In this document: positions 51,864-60,827 of the stretch, piece by piece
Layout: each line of letters begins with the position of its first letter
Position numbering within the stretch: position 1 is the first letter of the stretch
DNA from: Mesorhizobium loti
GTDB lineage: Bacteria > Pseudomonadota > Alphaproteobacteria > Rhizobiales > Rhizobiaceae
DNA: 64,000 nt
Assembly (NCBI GenBank): GCA_014189435.1
Contig: CP050293.1
Coordinates: forward strand, 2,547,001 to 2,611,000
Direction: 5' to 3'
Made by a program: the position numbers and the translations under genes
The notes under the pieces: generated by a model
What the model was told of the DNA's origin: nothing
Seen by the model: only the letters and a program-made list of their open reading frames with translations
Database searches by the model: none

Positions 51864-52703
51864 ATGCGACTTGGTAACGGCCTGTTCAGCGCCAAGGGCT
51901 ACACAAGCAATATGACGCCGCGCACCAAACGTATCCTGGGCAAATCATTGGTCGTGACAGTAATCGCAGTCGTCGCGACCTTCGGTCTGTCGTTTACCGC
52001 GAGACTTGCGCTGCAGATGCCGATCGACTGGCTGAGTTGGGTGGAATGCACCTTCATCCCCATTTTAATTGGGATGCCCGTCGCTTCCTACATCTTCAAC
52101 CAGTCGGAAACGATCCAGGATACATGTGACAAGTTGGAGAAGTCGCATACGGCCTTGAAAGAGGCGCACGAGAGGCTGACTTTCGTAACGAGCCACGATC
52201 AAATGACGGGGCTCCTCAGCCGCGGTGAATTCATCGCAAGGATGGACAGAAGGCGCGACGAAGGAGAATACGACACGCTTCTCCTGATCGACCCGGATCA
52301 CTTCTCCTCAATCAATGACGAGCACGGACATTCCAAGGGTGACGAGACTTTGCTTCGGATTGCAAAGGCACTCGTCTATACGACACGCCCCGGTGACTCA
52401 ATTGGCCGCCTTGGCGGGGAGGAGTTTGGGGTCTTGCTGCGAGACCTGCGCAAAGACCGGGCGATTACAATTGCGGAGAACATTCGTCGGCATATCGAGG
52501 GGCTTCCCTGGATCAAAGGGCAACAAGACGGCGTGAAGGTGACTGTCAGCATCGGTGGTGCGGAAATTGCTCGCGATGCAGATCCTCAGGATGTCCTACG
52601 CGCTGCGGGGCGCTGCCTTTTTGACGCGAAACAACATGGGCGGAACCGCGTTTCGTTCGACCATCAGTCGCAAGGTTTGGTGAGCGAAACACGCAGCAGA
52701 TAA
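51864..52703 (+). CDS. Membrane diguanylate cyclase (GGDEF)
   Basis: About 279 residues from ATG 51864. Two helices (LVVTVIAVVATFGLSFTARL, WVECTFIPILIGMPVASYIF), a short coiled linker, then GGDEF: TSHDQMTGLLSRGEFIARMD, LLIDPDHFSSINDEHGHSKGD, and the active-site RLGGEEFGVLL. It makes c-di-GMP. The I-site RxxD is not obvious. The start could also be ATG 51912. The 3' end sits 20 bases from an IS481 insertion. Confidence 0.9.
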   Translation: MRLGNGLFSAKGYTSNMTPRTKRILGKSLVVTVIAVVATFGLSFTARLALQMPIDWLSWVECTFIPILIGMPVASYIFNQSETIQDTCDKLEKSHTALKEAHERLTFVTSHDQMTGLLSRGEFIARMDRRRDEGEYDTLLLIDPDHFSSINDEHGHSKGDETLLRIAKALVYTTRPGDSIGRLGGEEFGVLLRDLRKDRAITIAENIRRHIEGLPWIKGQQDGVKVTVSIGGAEIARDADPQDVLRAAGRCLFDAKQHGRNRVSFDHQSQGLVSETRSR

Positions 52704-52722
52704 ACAGGCCTACCGTTGCCGA

Positions 52723-53679
52723 CTAGATGTGGAGCCTCAACAGGTTGTCCTCGGTTAGGCCGAGGCGGCTGATTGGTGTTTTGGACTTTAGGCTGCCGTG
52801 AGGTCGATGCCAATTGTATCGGTGCAGCCAGACGGGAAGTTCTCCGGCACGATGATCGGAGGTGGGGTAGGCAATGGCGTAGGCCCATTCCCTGAGCGCG
52901 GTCTGAATGAAGCGCTCTGCCTTGCCATTGGTCTTGGGCGTATAGGGCTTTGTGCGGATATGTTTGAGGCCAAGCTCGCGGCAGATCCTGGCGAAGGCTT
53001 TCGATCTGTAGCACGAGCCGTTGTCGGTCATGACGCGCGCGACTGAGATACCAAGGCTGGCATAATAGGCCACCGCTGCCTTGAGGAAGGCGATGGCGCT
53101 TTCCTTGCGCTCGTCGGGCAGTATTTGCGAGAAGGCGACGCGCGAAGCGTCGTCGATGCAGACATGAACGAACTCCCAGCCCACGCCGCGACTGTTGGAC
53201 TGGCCGGTGCGATCGCCGGTGATGCGGTGGCCAACCCGTTCAAATCGCCCGAGCTTCTTGATGTCGATGTGGATCATGTCGCCGGGATGCTCGCGTTCGT
53301 AGCGGCGGATCGGTTCGGCTGGTGCGATGTCCTTCAGACGCGACAACCCTGCACGCCTGAGAACCCGGCTGACGGTGGCGGGCGAGACGCTCACCTCCAT
53401 GGCGATGTGCTTGCCGGTCAGCCGTTGGCGGCGCAGGACGGCGATGCGCTCGGCCACGGCCTGGCTGGTCAGACCCGGCATGACGTTGGGACGGGACGAA
53501 CGGTCGGCCATGCCTTTGCTGCCTTCGGTCTTGTAGCGCTCGACCCACCGCGCCACGATCTTGGGCGACACACCATAAGTCCGCGCCGCATGGGCTTTGG
53601 AAAGGCTGCCTTCTATCACCAAAAGCGCCATCTCCTCTCGACGCAGAGGCGTGAGACGGGCATTCTTGTGGATGTTCAT
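52723..53679 (-). CDS. IS481-family transposase
   Basis: 318 residues from ATG 53679 (MNIHKNARLTPLRREEMALL). Helix-turn-helix KAHAARTYGVSPKIVARWVERY; an integrase-like catalytic core with HIDIKKLGRF (first Asp), VMTDNGSCYRSKAFARICRELG (second Asp), TNGKAERFIQTALREWAYA (Glu). Ends NLLRLHI with TAG. The stop codon lies in the flanking CTAG. All catalytic acids are present, so it may be active. Confidence 0.94.
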   Translation of the reverse strand: MNIHKNARLTPLRREEMALLVIEGSLSKAHAARTYGVSPKIVARWVERYKTEGSKGMADRSSRPNVMPGLTSQAVAERIAVLRRQRLTGKHIAMEVSVSPATVSRVLRRAGLSRLKDIAPAEPIRRYEREHPGDMIHIDIKKLGRFERVGHRITGDRTGQSNSRGVGWEFVHVCIDDASRVAFSQILPDERKESAIAFLKAAVAYYASLGISVARVMTDNGSCYRSKAFARICRELGLKHIRTKPYTPKTNGKAERFIQTALREWAYAIAYPTSDHRAGELPVWLHRYNWHRPHGSLKSKTPISRLGLTEDNLLRLHI

Positions 53680-53763
53680 TCGGACCCTCCGGTGAGTGCT
53701 GAAGCGTGGTAACTCCAGTCTCCTCGGTTCGGTCCGAATGGACAACCTATTGAAAGCTCACAT
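52727..53763 (-). mobile_element. Complete IS481-family insertion sequence flanked by CTAG
   Basis: Ends ATGTGGAGCCTCAACAGGTT and, on the other side, ATGTGAGCTTTCAATAGGTT (both read inward) form imperfect inverted repeats. CTAG at 52723-52726 and 53764-53767 is the likely target duplication; IS481 is known to insert at NCTAGN. Contains one transposase. Confidence 0.88.
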
Positions 53764-53833
53764 CTAGAGCGCCTAACAGGCCAAAAGCGATAGCCAGAGA
53801 CGAGTTATATATGGCACGTGCACGCCAGTAGAT

Positions 53834-54031
53834 TCAGGCGATTCCTTTAGCCATCCTGTCGCTCAAGTCCAGGTTATTGAGCTTATACAGTATGTCGTCG
53901 GCCTCTAGCAGCTTCAGGCCAACCAACAGAACGCCGTCGAGAATCGCCGGCTGCCCCGTGAACATGTCGATGATCGACCAGGTCCCGCTATGTGCTCGCT
54001 GCATGTTGTAGCGCTTGGTGACTTTGGTCAT
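53834..54031 (-). CDS. Small conserved hypothetical protein
   Basis: 65 residues from ATG 54031: MTKVTKRYNMQRAHSGTWSI, IDMFTGQPAILDGVLLVGLKL, ADDILYKLNNLDLSDR. It looks like the small soluble family seen in rhizobia with the pattern GTWxVxDxFTGxPA...ADDxVxxLNxLD. Function unknown; single gene without a partner. Confidence 0.65.
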   Translation of the reverse strand: MTKVTKRYNMQRAHSGTWSIIDMFTGQPAILDGVLLVGLKLLEADDILYKLNNLDLSDRMAKGIA

Positions 54032-54131
54032 TGTCTGGGCCCTGGCTGATGTCGCCCCATCAAGATCCAATGCTACCGGCTCGAAAGCACGGAACGGGCC
54101 GAGAGGCGTTCAAAACGTCTTATGGCGTTGT

Positions 54132-54157
54132 GCCCGGTGCCCACGACCACACCGGGC
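54132..54157. repeat. Inverted repeat GCCCGGTG / CACCGGGC
   Basis: 8-bp arms with a 10-base loop; no T-run. It lies in a stretch (54158-54519) without a gene. Confidence 0.5.
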
Positions 54158-54424
54158 CTAGTTTGCCAAACGAGAGTGTCATCAAACGCCCAGCCCGGCA
54201 AAATTACTCGGTCGTTTGTAAAGAAACCATAAAGGCGGTAGCGCTCCCCGGTTGCAGGTAGGAGCGAAGCGAGACCACCTGCATTCGTTGTTTTCGATGA
54301 TCCCGGCCGCGCGCTTGACCCGCCTACGGCACCCGCTTTGCCCGGCTTACCCCCAAGCGCCTGGCGCCTTGGCTTTCAGCCGTACCGGCGCCTCGAAACG
54401 CTAAGCCTATTAACCGGTCATTCA

Positions 54425-54975
54425 CCATACCGCTATAAGCTTTCTCTACGCTGCGGCTGTGTTTGTGTACCGCAGCGCCCTGGCGCACGACGATGTTGCT
54501 AGCGGGCCTAGGTCGTATTCTAGGAATTCTCGCCATACCGGCACTCCAGGGCGTTGGCAATTCGATCGCAGAGCAGCTCACCCATGCCGATTTTTAGGTG
54601 AAGACGCACGCGACCTCCTTGCGCATCAACCAATGTCACTACCACGCCTAGATCCGTGTATTCAGCAACGTTGACAACGTCGTTGACAATGAAGTCGGGC
54701 GCTTCGCCGGCGCCTCGGAAATGTCGTTCACAGCTCTCTCCTCAATCAACACCGATCGCCAATGGGCGGCTTGCCGGGGAGGCCAAGCCCCAATCGTTGG
54801 CCTTCGGCGAAGTGCTCCCCAGCGGCCTGGTTCTCAAACGTCTGCAGGATTACCGTTGCCTCCTTCGGCAATCTGAGCCGTCCACGTCCCCTAATTGACT
54901 TGCACGTCATCTGTTTTCGCCGGCCACCATTCCGGTCCTCCATGTCACAGTCGCTGAAATAAAATAGGGCATATG
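54425..54975 (-). repeat. Duplicated two-gene cassette, copy B
   Basis: Same gene order and flanks as 32765-33300; both copies are leftward. Confidence 0.72.
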
Positions 54976-54979
54976 CCAA
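54520..54979 (-). pseudogene. Degraded copy B of the small two-gene cassette
   Basis: Gene 1 remnant (54746-54979) keeps TVILQTFENQAAGEHFAEGQ and LGLPGKPPIGDR but its start is frame-shifted. Gene 2 (54744-54520) begins LRREL, then shifts, and continues AGEAPDFIVNDVVNVAEYTD, LGVVVTLVDAQGG then RVRLHLKIGMGELLCDRIANA and a TAG. It mirrors 32846-33299 and preserves the part that is frameshifted there. Confidence 0.68.
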
Positions 54980-55331
54980 GCATGACCAGGCAAGCGGTTG
55001 ATTGGGGGGCGAATTTTGAATCGACGCACTGGCATTCGAGCATCTCTTTGCAAATTGATTGGCCCCCCATCCAGGGTCGAAGAGATTACCCCGAAGGTTA
55101 AGCGCTAGACCCGGCCTAGGCAGACCTATCCATGACGACGACCAACAAGGCCGCTCGCGTAGAGGATTGCTTTGCTGATTTGAGGAACGAGGGCACGATG
55201 CGCATGCAGTGCCAGTTGCGAAGTGTCCCTTCGCTCAGCTGTCCGCGGTAGCGAGCAACGACTTCCCTAGGAGTGAGGTAGTTCGGGTCAGACACGGGCG
55301 CTATAGATAGCTGTGGCCCTCAGATCGACAC
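54980..55331. other. Intergenic stretch, no supported gene
   Basis: AT-richer than its surroundings in part, with a weak GGGGGGC...GCCCCCC complementarity (about 55003-55068). Nothing else identified. Confidence 0.35.
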
Positions 55332-55399
55332 TTTGCGGAGAATGTAGGCGGCAATCTCCGCATTTACGCGGATAGTATCTCTCCCGTTTGCGGAGAATG
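55332..55399 (+). promoter_or_regulatory. Iterated TGCGGAGA operator-like sites before a fic fragment
   Basis: TTTGCGGAGAATG at 55332-55344 and again at 55387-55399, with the inverted form TCTCCGCA at 55355-55362. The last copy contains the start codon. Three sites with this spacing look like operators of a repressor, possibly the Fic protein itself. Confidence 0.6.
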
Positions 55400-55510
55400 A
55401 ATTCCAATATCTACGAGGAACCGGACTGGCCGCAGTTCCGATGGGCCACGACGTGCTCGTGGTCCGTGGCGTGCGCCATAATCAGGGCAGGTATTGCTTG
55501 TTTGAGTAGC
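55397..55510 (+). pseudogene. Fic-family protein, N-terminal fragment
   Basis: MNSNIYEEPDWPQFRW matches the DUF4172 start of Fic proteins (compare NWEQDDWPHFTYD at 10 kb). One base shift then gives VRHNQGRYCL, like the expected VRHRQGRLLG. Nothing of the Fic core remains. About 30 residues survive. Confidence 0.65.
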
Positions 55511-55731
55511 AGAGGGGTGACGAACGCTGACTATCTTGATCGCTCTCCCAAAACAAATTCTGGCAGCTCTATCATTAGCCAAGGCAATAGCTCGCGGGAT
55601 CGGGCTTTGACGCCGATTTGGCAAATACGGAAGGAGACGCTGGTGCCTAGCCTGCTCAATTTGTCCAGAACTTCAACATGTTTTAATAACTTCAACGTGA
55701 CCTAGTCCTCGCCACGTCATTGAGGATTGCG

Positions 55732-57606
55732 GTGAACGAAAATCCAAATATTCACATGTTGGCTCTTCAGAACGAAATTCTGGAGGCCATTGCCACGGGC
55801 ATGGAGTTCGACGCTGTCGCGGGACTCTTGTGCCGCCGCGCCGAGGGGCTTGCCCCGACCGCAATCTGTTCAATCCTGTCTGTCGACATCGAGGGGCGTT
55901 TGCATCCCGTCGCCGCCCCGAGTCTCCCAAAACACTACTCCGACGCATTGGAAGGTCTTGCGATTGGTCCGAGCGTCGGATCGTGCGGCACAGCGGCTTA
56001 TTTCGGAAAACCAATTGAGGTCGTTGATATCTCCATCGATCCGCTGTGGGCGCCATTCACTGGGTTGGCCCTTCCTCTTGGTCTGATGGCTTGCTGGTCA
56101 ACCCCCATCAAGGCCCGCGAGGGGCGTGTTGTTGCTACATTCGCCTTCTACTATCGCACGAAACGCGGTCCAAGCGATCTGGAGCGGCTGATCGTCCAAA
56201 CGTGCGTCAATCTGTGCGGGATTGCCCTCGCGCAGATGGAAATCCAGAAGAAAAACCATCAACTGGCATTCTACGACCAACTCACGGACTTGCCGAACCG
56301 ACGCTGTTTCGACGAGTTGATCACCCGCAAGCCACGTGCCGGTCCGACATCCTTCGGCTTGATCCTGCTCGATATTGACCATCTCAAATTCATTAACGAC
56401 ACGATGGGACACATGGTGGGCGACGCCCTCATAAAGGAAGTCGCATCGCGATTGCGAAACGCGAAACTCGATTTAGCATGTCGCCTCGGAGGCGATGAAT
56501 TCGCCATTGTCGTCGATCCATGTCCGGACCATGCTGCCCTATCCCTCGTGGTGTCCGCCCTTCGCAACGCCATGAAGGAACCTTTCCATAGCGACGGAAA
56601 TACGATCGTCCCTCAGGTGACGACGGGTGGCGTGGTGTACGGTATTGATGGGACGAACGCCGATTTGCTTCGTCAAAATGCAGACTTTGCCCTCTATCAC
56701 GCCAAAGAGACGAACCGCGGCGGCTATATTCAATTCGAGCCAGGCCTACGCACGGCAATCACCTGCCGGATAGAAATGATCAGAGAGGTTGACCAGGCGC
56801 TCGCCGACAAGCGGGTCGTCGCTTACTATCAACCACTCGTTCGCCTCGACACCGGGGAAATCATCGGGCTCGAGGCGTTGGCTCGCATCAAAACGACCGA
56901 CGGCCGTATTGTCGCGGCCGGCGACTTTCAGGCAGCGCTCTCGGATCGGGAAGTTGCCTGCCGTTTGACTGACAGCATACTCTCACAGATCGCGAACGAC
57001 GTTCGATCCTGGATCGCGAACGGCATTCCATTCCAGCACGTCGGCATCAATTTGTCGGCTGCCGATTTCAGACGAAACGATCTTGAAACCCGTCTTTCGA
57101 AAACCTTCGATGCAGCCAACGTGTCATTGAAGCACGTTGTGCTCGAGGTCACCGAGACAGTGCTCATGGGCGATCCCGGCAACGACACGGTCCGAGCTAT
57201 TGAGCGTCTTCGAGAAAAAGGAATGCTTGTCGCGCTCGATGACTTTGGCACTGGATATGCGTCGCTGACGCATCTTCTCAGTTTTCCGGTGGACATCATC
57301 AAAATCGACAAATCCTTCGTCGATCGCATGTTGATCGACCGTCCGAGCGAGGTGATTGTCGAAGCGCTGATCGACATTGCGCGAAAACTGGACAAGAAAA
57401 TTATCGCAGAAGGCATCGAGTGCTCTGCGCAGCATGAGCGTCTCCGCGAACTCGGCTGTACATTCGGTCAAGGCTTTCATTTTGCCCGACCCGCAGATGC
57501 TTTGACCACCACGCGTCTGCTACGAAGCTTTGCTCAAAAGCTGCCATTCGAGCCAGATCAGCGCCGTCAGACGGAACGCAACTTTCCCACCACGGCAATC
57601 GCATAG
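55732..57606 (+). CDS. GAF-GGDEF-EAL protein
   Basis: About 624 residues from GTG 55732 (GAGG eight bases upstream). A GAF domain (EILEAIATGMEFDAVAGLLC, GPSVGSCGTAAYFGKPIEVV), a GGDEF domain (LAFYDQLTDLPNRRCFDELI, CRLGGDEFAIVVDP), and EAL (IIGLEALARI, DDFGTGYASLTHLLSFPVDI, IIAEGIECSAQHE) with QGFHFARP ending. Soluble, no membrane helices. Catalytic motifs complete in both. It is a cytoplasmic c-di-GMP switch with a GAF input of unknown ligand. Confidence 0.93.
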   Translation: MNENPNIHMLALQNEILEAIATGMEFDAVAGLLCRRAEGLAPTAICSILSVDIEGRLHPVAAPSLPKHYSDALEGLAIGPSVGSCGTAAYFGKPIEVVDISIDPLWAPFTGLALPLGLMACWSTPIKAREGRVVATFAFYYRTKRGPSDLERLIVQTCVNLCGIALAQMEIQKKNHQLAFYDQLTDLPNRRCFDELITRKPRAGPTSFGLILLDIDHLKFINDTMGHMVGDALIKEVASRLRNAKLDLACRLGGDEFAIVVDPCPDHAALSLVVSALRNAMKEPFHSDGNTIVPQVTTGGVVYGIDGTNADLLRQNADFALYHAKETNRGGYIQFEPGLRTAITCRIEMIREVDQALADKRVVAYYQPLVRLDTGEIIGLEALARIKTTDGRIVAAGDFQAALSDREVACRLTDSILSQIANDVRSWIANGIPFQHVGINLSAADFRRNDLETRLSKTFDAANVSLKHVVLEVTETVLMGDPGNDTVRAIERLREKGMLVALDDFGTGYASLTHLLSFPVDIIKIDKSFVDRMLIDRPSEVIVEALIDIARKLDKKIIAEGIECSAQHERLRELGCTFGQGFHFARPADALTTTRLLRSFAQKLPFEPDQRRQTERNFPTTAIA

Positions 57607-57673
57607 ACGGAAGTGCCAGGACGGCTCTTGTCTCAGCGTCGACTGGGGTCGTCACTCGCACACCTCCGATTTG

Positions 57674-57904
57674 CTACCTTTCCCTGCGGCGCCGTCCCAT
57701 CGCCTCGGCCATGAAGTCGCTCAGGCCGCCGACATTGTCTTCGATCGCCTTGACCGTGAGCCCCTTCGCCACCGCGTCTTGGCCGCACCGCTTGGCGAGA
57801 CGCGCAGCGATGGGAGCGAGCGGGCCGCCTTCCGCGTTCCACGGCTTGTCGAAGATGTTGTCGTCGATCCATTTCTCAAGAAAGTTCGAGGCGGCGATGG
57901 ACAT
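57674..57904 (-). CDS. DUF768 protein 1
   Basis: 76 residues from ATG 57904 (AGGGGAAA upstream): MSIAASNFLEKWIDDNIFDK, GPLAPIAARLAKRCGQDAVA, IEDNVGGLSDFMAEAMG. DUF768 is a small-protein family found mainly in Mesorhizobium, usually in multiple copies, of unknown function. Lies 14 bases downstream of a second DUF768 gene in the same direction, so it is probably co-transcribed. Confidence 0.85.
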   Translation of the reverse strand: MSIAASNFLEKWIDDNIFDKPWNAEGGPLAPIAARLAKRCGQDAVAKGLTVKAIEDNVGGLSDFMAEAMGRRRRER

Positions 57905-57918
57905 CTGCTTTCCCCTCT

Positions 57919-58137
57919 TCACAGGATCGTCGGCCGGCCTTCGATGAACCTGATGAAGGCGACTTCAATGTCCCCAACCTCATCTTCCATCTCTTGCAAG
58001 CTGATCGACAAGGCACAGGCGTCCATACGGCAGGTGATGGCAAGCATGTGGGCGCGGCCTTCCCCTAAATAGCGAAGCCGCACGTCAATGTTGTTTGCCG
58101 TCCATTTGCGGATGAAGTCGAGGCCACGGGGGCTCAT
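57919..58137 (-). CDS. DUF768 protein 2
   Basis: 72 residues from ATG 58137: MSPRGLDFIRKWTANNIDVR, GRAHMLAITCRMDACALSIS, LQEMEDEVGDIEVAFIRFI. Shares the N-terminal F(L/I)xKWxxxNI pattern with the downstream paralog but the rest has diverged. Function unknown. First gene of the pair, with AAGGAAGAAG upstream as ribosome site. Confidence 0.85.
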   Translation of the reverse strand: MSPRGLDFIRKWTANNIDVRLRYLGEGRAHMLAITCRMDACALSISLQEMEDEVGDIEVAFIRFIEGRPTIL

Positions 58138-58469
58138 GATCTTCTTCCTTCCACAAAATAAACGTTCGGAAGTGGCCGACGTTCCTGCTTATTGGCGCGA
58201 GATTCGCTATCTATATATAAATATTGATATAAACTTTCGAATTTGTTCAATGATGTGGGCGACATCTGACCTGATGGGACGGCCTCCGCTCCCCGCATCG
58301 AGGTGCCATAGTGTGGCTGTCGCGAATCACATGAGGGAGTGCCGTCCATAGAGAAGATTACCAGAATCGGTCTGGATATCGTGCCGGACACGTGTATCGA
58401 TCGCTTTTCGGGGGATCGAACAAGAAGCGCGCGAGAGCGTTCCATCCGTGCTGTTCATGGTCAAGGCGT
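58138..58469. other. Intergenic stretch upstream of DUF768 pair
   Basis: Includes an AT-rich run (CTATATATAAATATTGATATA, about 58210-58230) that could hold the DUF768 promoter. No gene recognised. Confidence 0.4.
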
Positions 58470-58720
58470 GCTGGATCTGCGAGCAGGCGCATCAGCAGTT
58501 GAAGGAAGAGCTCGACCACTTCGAGGGACTATCATGGACAGGGCTTCACCGGCACGCGCTCATGACCATCATCGCCTACGCCTCCTCCAATCCCGTCGCC
58601 TCAAACAGGCGAAGCGGGAAAAAACAAGCTAATGGCCCGCCACCGCAGCCGACCCTTCCAGCCGTCCGCGCAGCCATCGTCGCCAGGCTCGAACGGCCGC
58701 CCCTAACACGAGGTCCCGCA
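58470..58720 (+). pseudogene. IS701-like transposase, 3' fragment
   Basis: [20 protein letters not shown] then TGLHRHALMTIIAYA is the C-terminal region of IS701/IS4-type transposases ([22 protein letters not shown]). A degraded tail (SGKKQANGPPPQPTLPAVRAA) follows. One residue pair and some bases are lost inside. No N-terminal part is present. Confidence 0.78.
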
Positions 58721-59094
58721 TTGCCGCCGCTGCCTCACCGACGTTGCGGGTTCGCCTGCATCCTTTGGGGGCATACTTGTCGGCTGCGCACGGGAGCGTG
58801 CCAAGACTGCCCGCGACGGCTAGCGCGGATTTACGAGAATAGGCTTGACGCTCAATCGGCTGGCCGAGTCGTGAAGCCTTCCTGACACGTCTCTTGTCCC
58901 GCCCGCAACGCTGTCATGTACGTGCGAGGCGTGCCTTCGTCGCTGTCCTACGCCGGGGAAGCGCCTCGCGCGTCTTAGCCCACGCCTCTGCCGGTGCGCG
59001 GGATGTTGGCAGGACCTGTCAGCGAACACTGTTCGCAGGGTGAACTAGGCGGGTTGACAAAGAGGATCCCCAAAACGCGTAGGTTCTGATTCAA
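58721..59094. other. Intergenic stretch before the IS630 element
   Basis: No gene seen. Just before the transposase start there is a hairpin GATGCTGGC-N9-GCCAGCATC (59095-59121). Confidence 0.4.
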
Positions 59095-59123
59095 GATGCT
59101 GGCTGGATGGAGGCCAGCATCTG

Positions 59124-59724
59124 ATGACGCGAGCCCTTTCAAACGATCTTCATGAGCGCGTTGTTGAGGCAGTTGGAGCGGGCGAGAACTGCGGTGCGGT
59201 GGCATCGCGCTTTGGCGTTGCTGTTTCCTCTGTGGTGAAGTGGTCGCAGCGTTACCGTGCCACCGGCTCGGTGGTACCGGGCAAGATGGGTGGACACCGC
59301 AAGCGCGTTCTGGAGCCGCATCGGGCTTTCATTGTGGAGCGGATCCATCAAACCTCTGATTTGACGCTGCATCGGCTGAAGGACGAGTTGGATGCGCGCG
59401 GGATCAAGGTCTCGCACAATACGGTCTGGATGTTCCTGCGCCGCGAGGGCCTGAGCTTCAAAAAAACGCTGTTCGCCCTTGAGCAGGCGAGGGTTGATAT
59501 TGCCCGCAGGCGTCAGCGATGGCGGTCCTGGCAGGCGGGCCTCGATCCGCAGTGCCTTGTCTTCATCGATGAGACTTGGATCAAGACCAACATGGCTCCG
59601 CTGCGCGGTTGGGGGCCGAAGGGCAAGCGGCTGCGTGGCTTGGCTCCGCACGGCCACTGGCGCACGCTGACCCTCCTGGCGCGCTGCGCTGGGATCGGCT
59701 CGCGGCGCCTTGCGTCTTCGACGG
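59124..59724 (+). pseudogene. IS630-family transposase, 5' half
   Basis: MTRALSNDLHERVVEAVGAG, ASRFGVAVSSVVKWSQRYRAT (helix-turn-helix), TLHRLKDELDARGIKVSHNTVW, then the first catalytic acid in CLVFIDETWIKTNMAPLRGW. Near 59680 one base is lost (GGCGGCG to GGCGCG), so ALRWDRLAAPCVFDG is out of frame. Interrupted at 59724 by the IS21 element. Confidence 0.9.
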
Positions 59725-59930
59725 TATGGCGCGACAATTTGGATGGGAAGCGCGACGATCAGGATGAAGAGTTTGGTGGCCGCGATTTGGTGAAGATGGG
59801 CTGTGAATCGGTGAGTTGCAAGGGCTATTTTTCGTAGTTGACGCTGCGCGACACCAGGCCGGTTTTTGGATTGTCGCGGAGCGCGTCAATCAGGATGACA
59901 GATGTTTGCCGCGGGCCGCTGTGAACGCAC

Positions 59931-59966
59931 CAAAAAAGCCGGCCTCCGTTTGAAGCGGGAGGCCGG
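59931..59966 (-). terminator. Terminator after istAB
   Basis: Arms GGAGGCCGG/CCGGCCTCC (9 bp) with loop, followed on the minus strand by a T-run (TTTTTTGG) downstream of the istB stop. Confidence 0.78.
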
Positions 59967-60014
59967 CCTTCATTTGCGCGACAATCTATCCTAACGTTTG
60001 TTTGTCGCGGCGCG

Positions 60015-60827
60015 TCAATCAGCGAGGGCCGAGGCCAGCGTTGCCGGCGTGCCATCGCTGTTTTCCGTCAAACGGGATATTGCGGTTTTGCGCCTGTAGC
60101 TCTCGACATTCATTTCGAAGATCGTCGCGTGATGAACCAGTCTGTCGATGGCGGCCAACGTCATGGCTTTGTCGGGAAAGACCTTGTCCCATTCACCGAA
60201 GGGCTGATTTGCGGTGATGAGAAGCGAGCGGCGCTCGTATCGCGCACTGATCAGCTCAAAGAGCACACTGGTTTCCGCCTGATCCTTGGTCACATACGCC
60301 ATGTCGTCGAGCACCAGCAGATGGTACTTGTCGAGCTTTGCGATGGCCCCTTCGAGATCGAGATTGCGGCGGGCGGCTTGCAGTTTCTGAACAAGGTCGG
60401 TGGTACGCGTGAACAGAACACGCCACCCATTCTCGATCAGCCCGACGCCGATGGCGGCCGCCAGATGCGATTTTCCGCCGCCTGGCCCGCCAAACAGCAT
60501 CAGATTGGCGCCGTTCTTCAACCAGACATCTCCCGCGACCAATGCCATGACCCGGGCCTTCGAGACCATGGGCACAGCCGTGAAGTCGAAGGCATCGAGG
60601 GTTTTCCCCGGAGGAAGACGCGCTTCAGTGAGGTGGCGCTGCATACGCCGCGTTTCGCGTTCGGCGACCTCGAACTCAGCAAGCGCCGCCAGCAGCCGGG
60701 AAGCCGGCCAGCCTTCGGTGTCAGCCCGCTCGGCGAAGGTGTGCCAGGCCCTGGAGATGCCCGGCAGCCGCAGATCGGTGAGCATCAGGGACAAGCGCGC
60801 GGTATCGACAGGATCGTTGGGTCTCAT
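60015..60827 (-). CDS. istB: IstB helper ATPase of IS21 element
   Basis: 270 residues, ATGA overlap with istA. Walker A GGPGGGKSHLAAAIG, Walker B LLVLDDMAY, sensor-1-like LLITANQPFGEWDKVF. N-terminal LMLTDLRLPGISRAWHTFAE and C-terminal MNVESYRRKTA are standard IstB. It is a DnaA/DnaC-like AAA+ protein that loads IstA on targets. Full length, motifs intact. Confidence 0.95.
   Translation of the reverse strand: MRPNDPVDTARLSLMLTDLRLPGISRAWHTFAERADTEGWPASRLLAALAEFEVAERETRRMQRHLTEARLPPGKTLDAFDFTAVPMVSKARVMALVAGDVWLKNGANLMLFGGPGGGKSHLAAAIGVGLIENGWRVLFTRTTDLVQKLQAARRNLDLEGAIAKLDKYHLLVLDDMAYVTKDQAETSVLFELISARYERRSLLITANQPFGEWDKVFPDKAMTLAAIDRLVHHATIFEMNVESYRRKTAISRLTENSDGTPATLASALAD

Noticed and set aside
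54132..54157. Terminator
   Set aside because: No T-run on either strand and no gene ending nearby.
57633..57872. Alternative minus-strand frame over DUF768
   Set aside because: Arg-rich shadow of the DUF768 coding frame.
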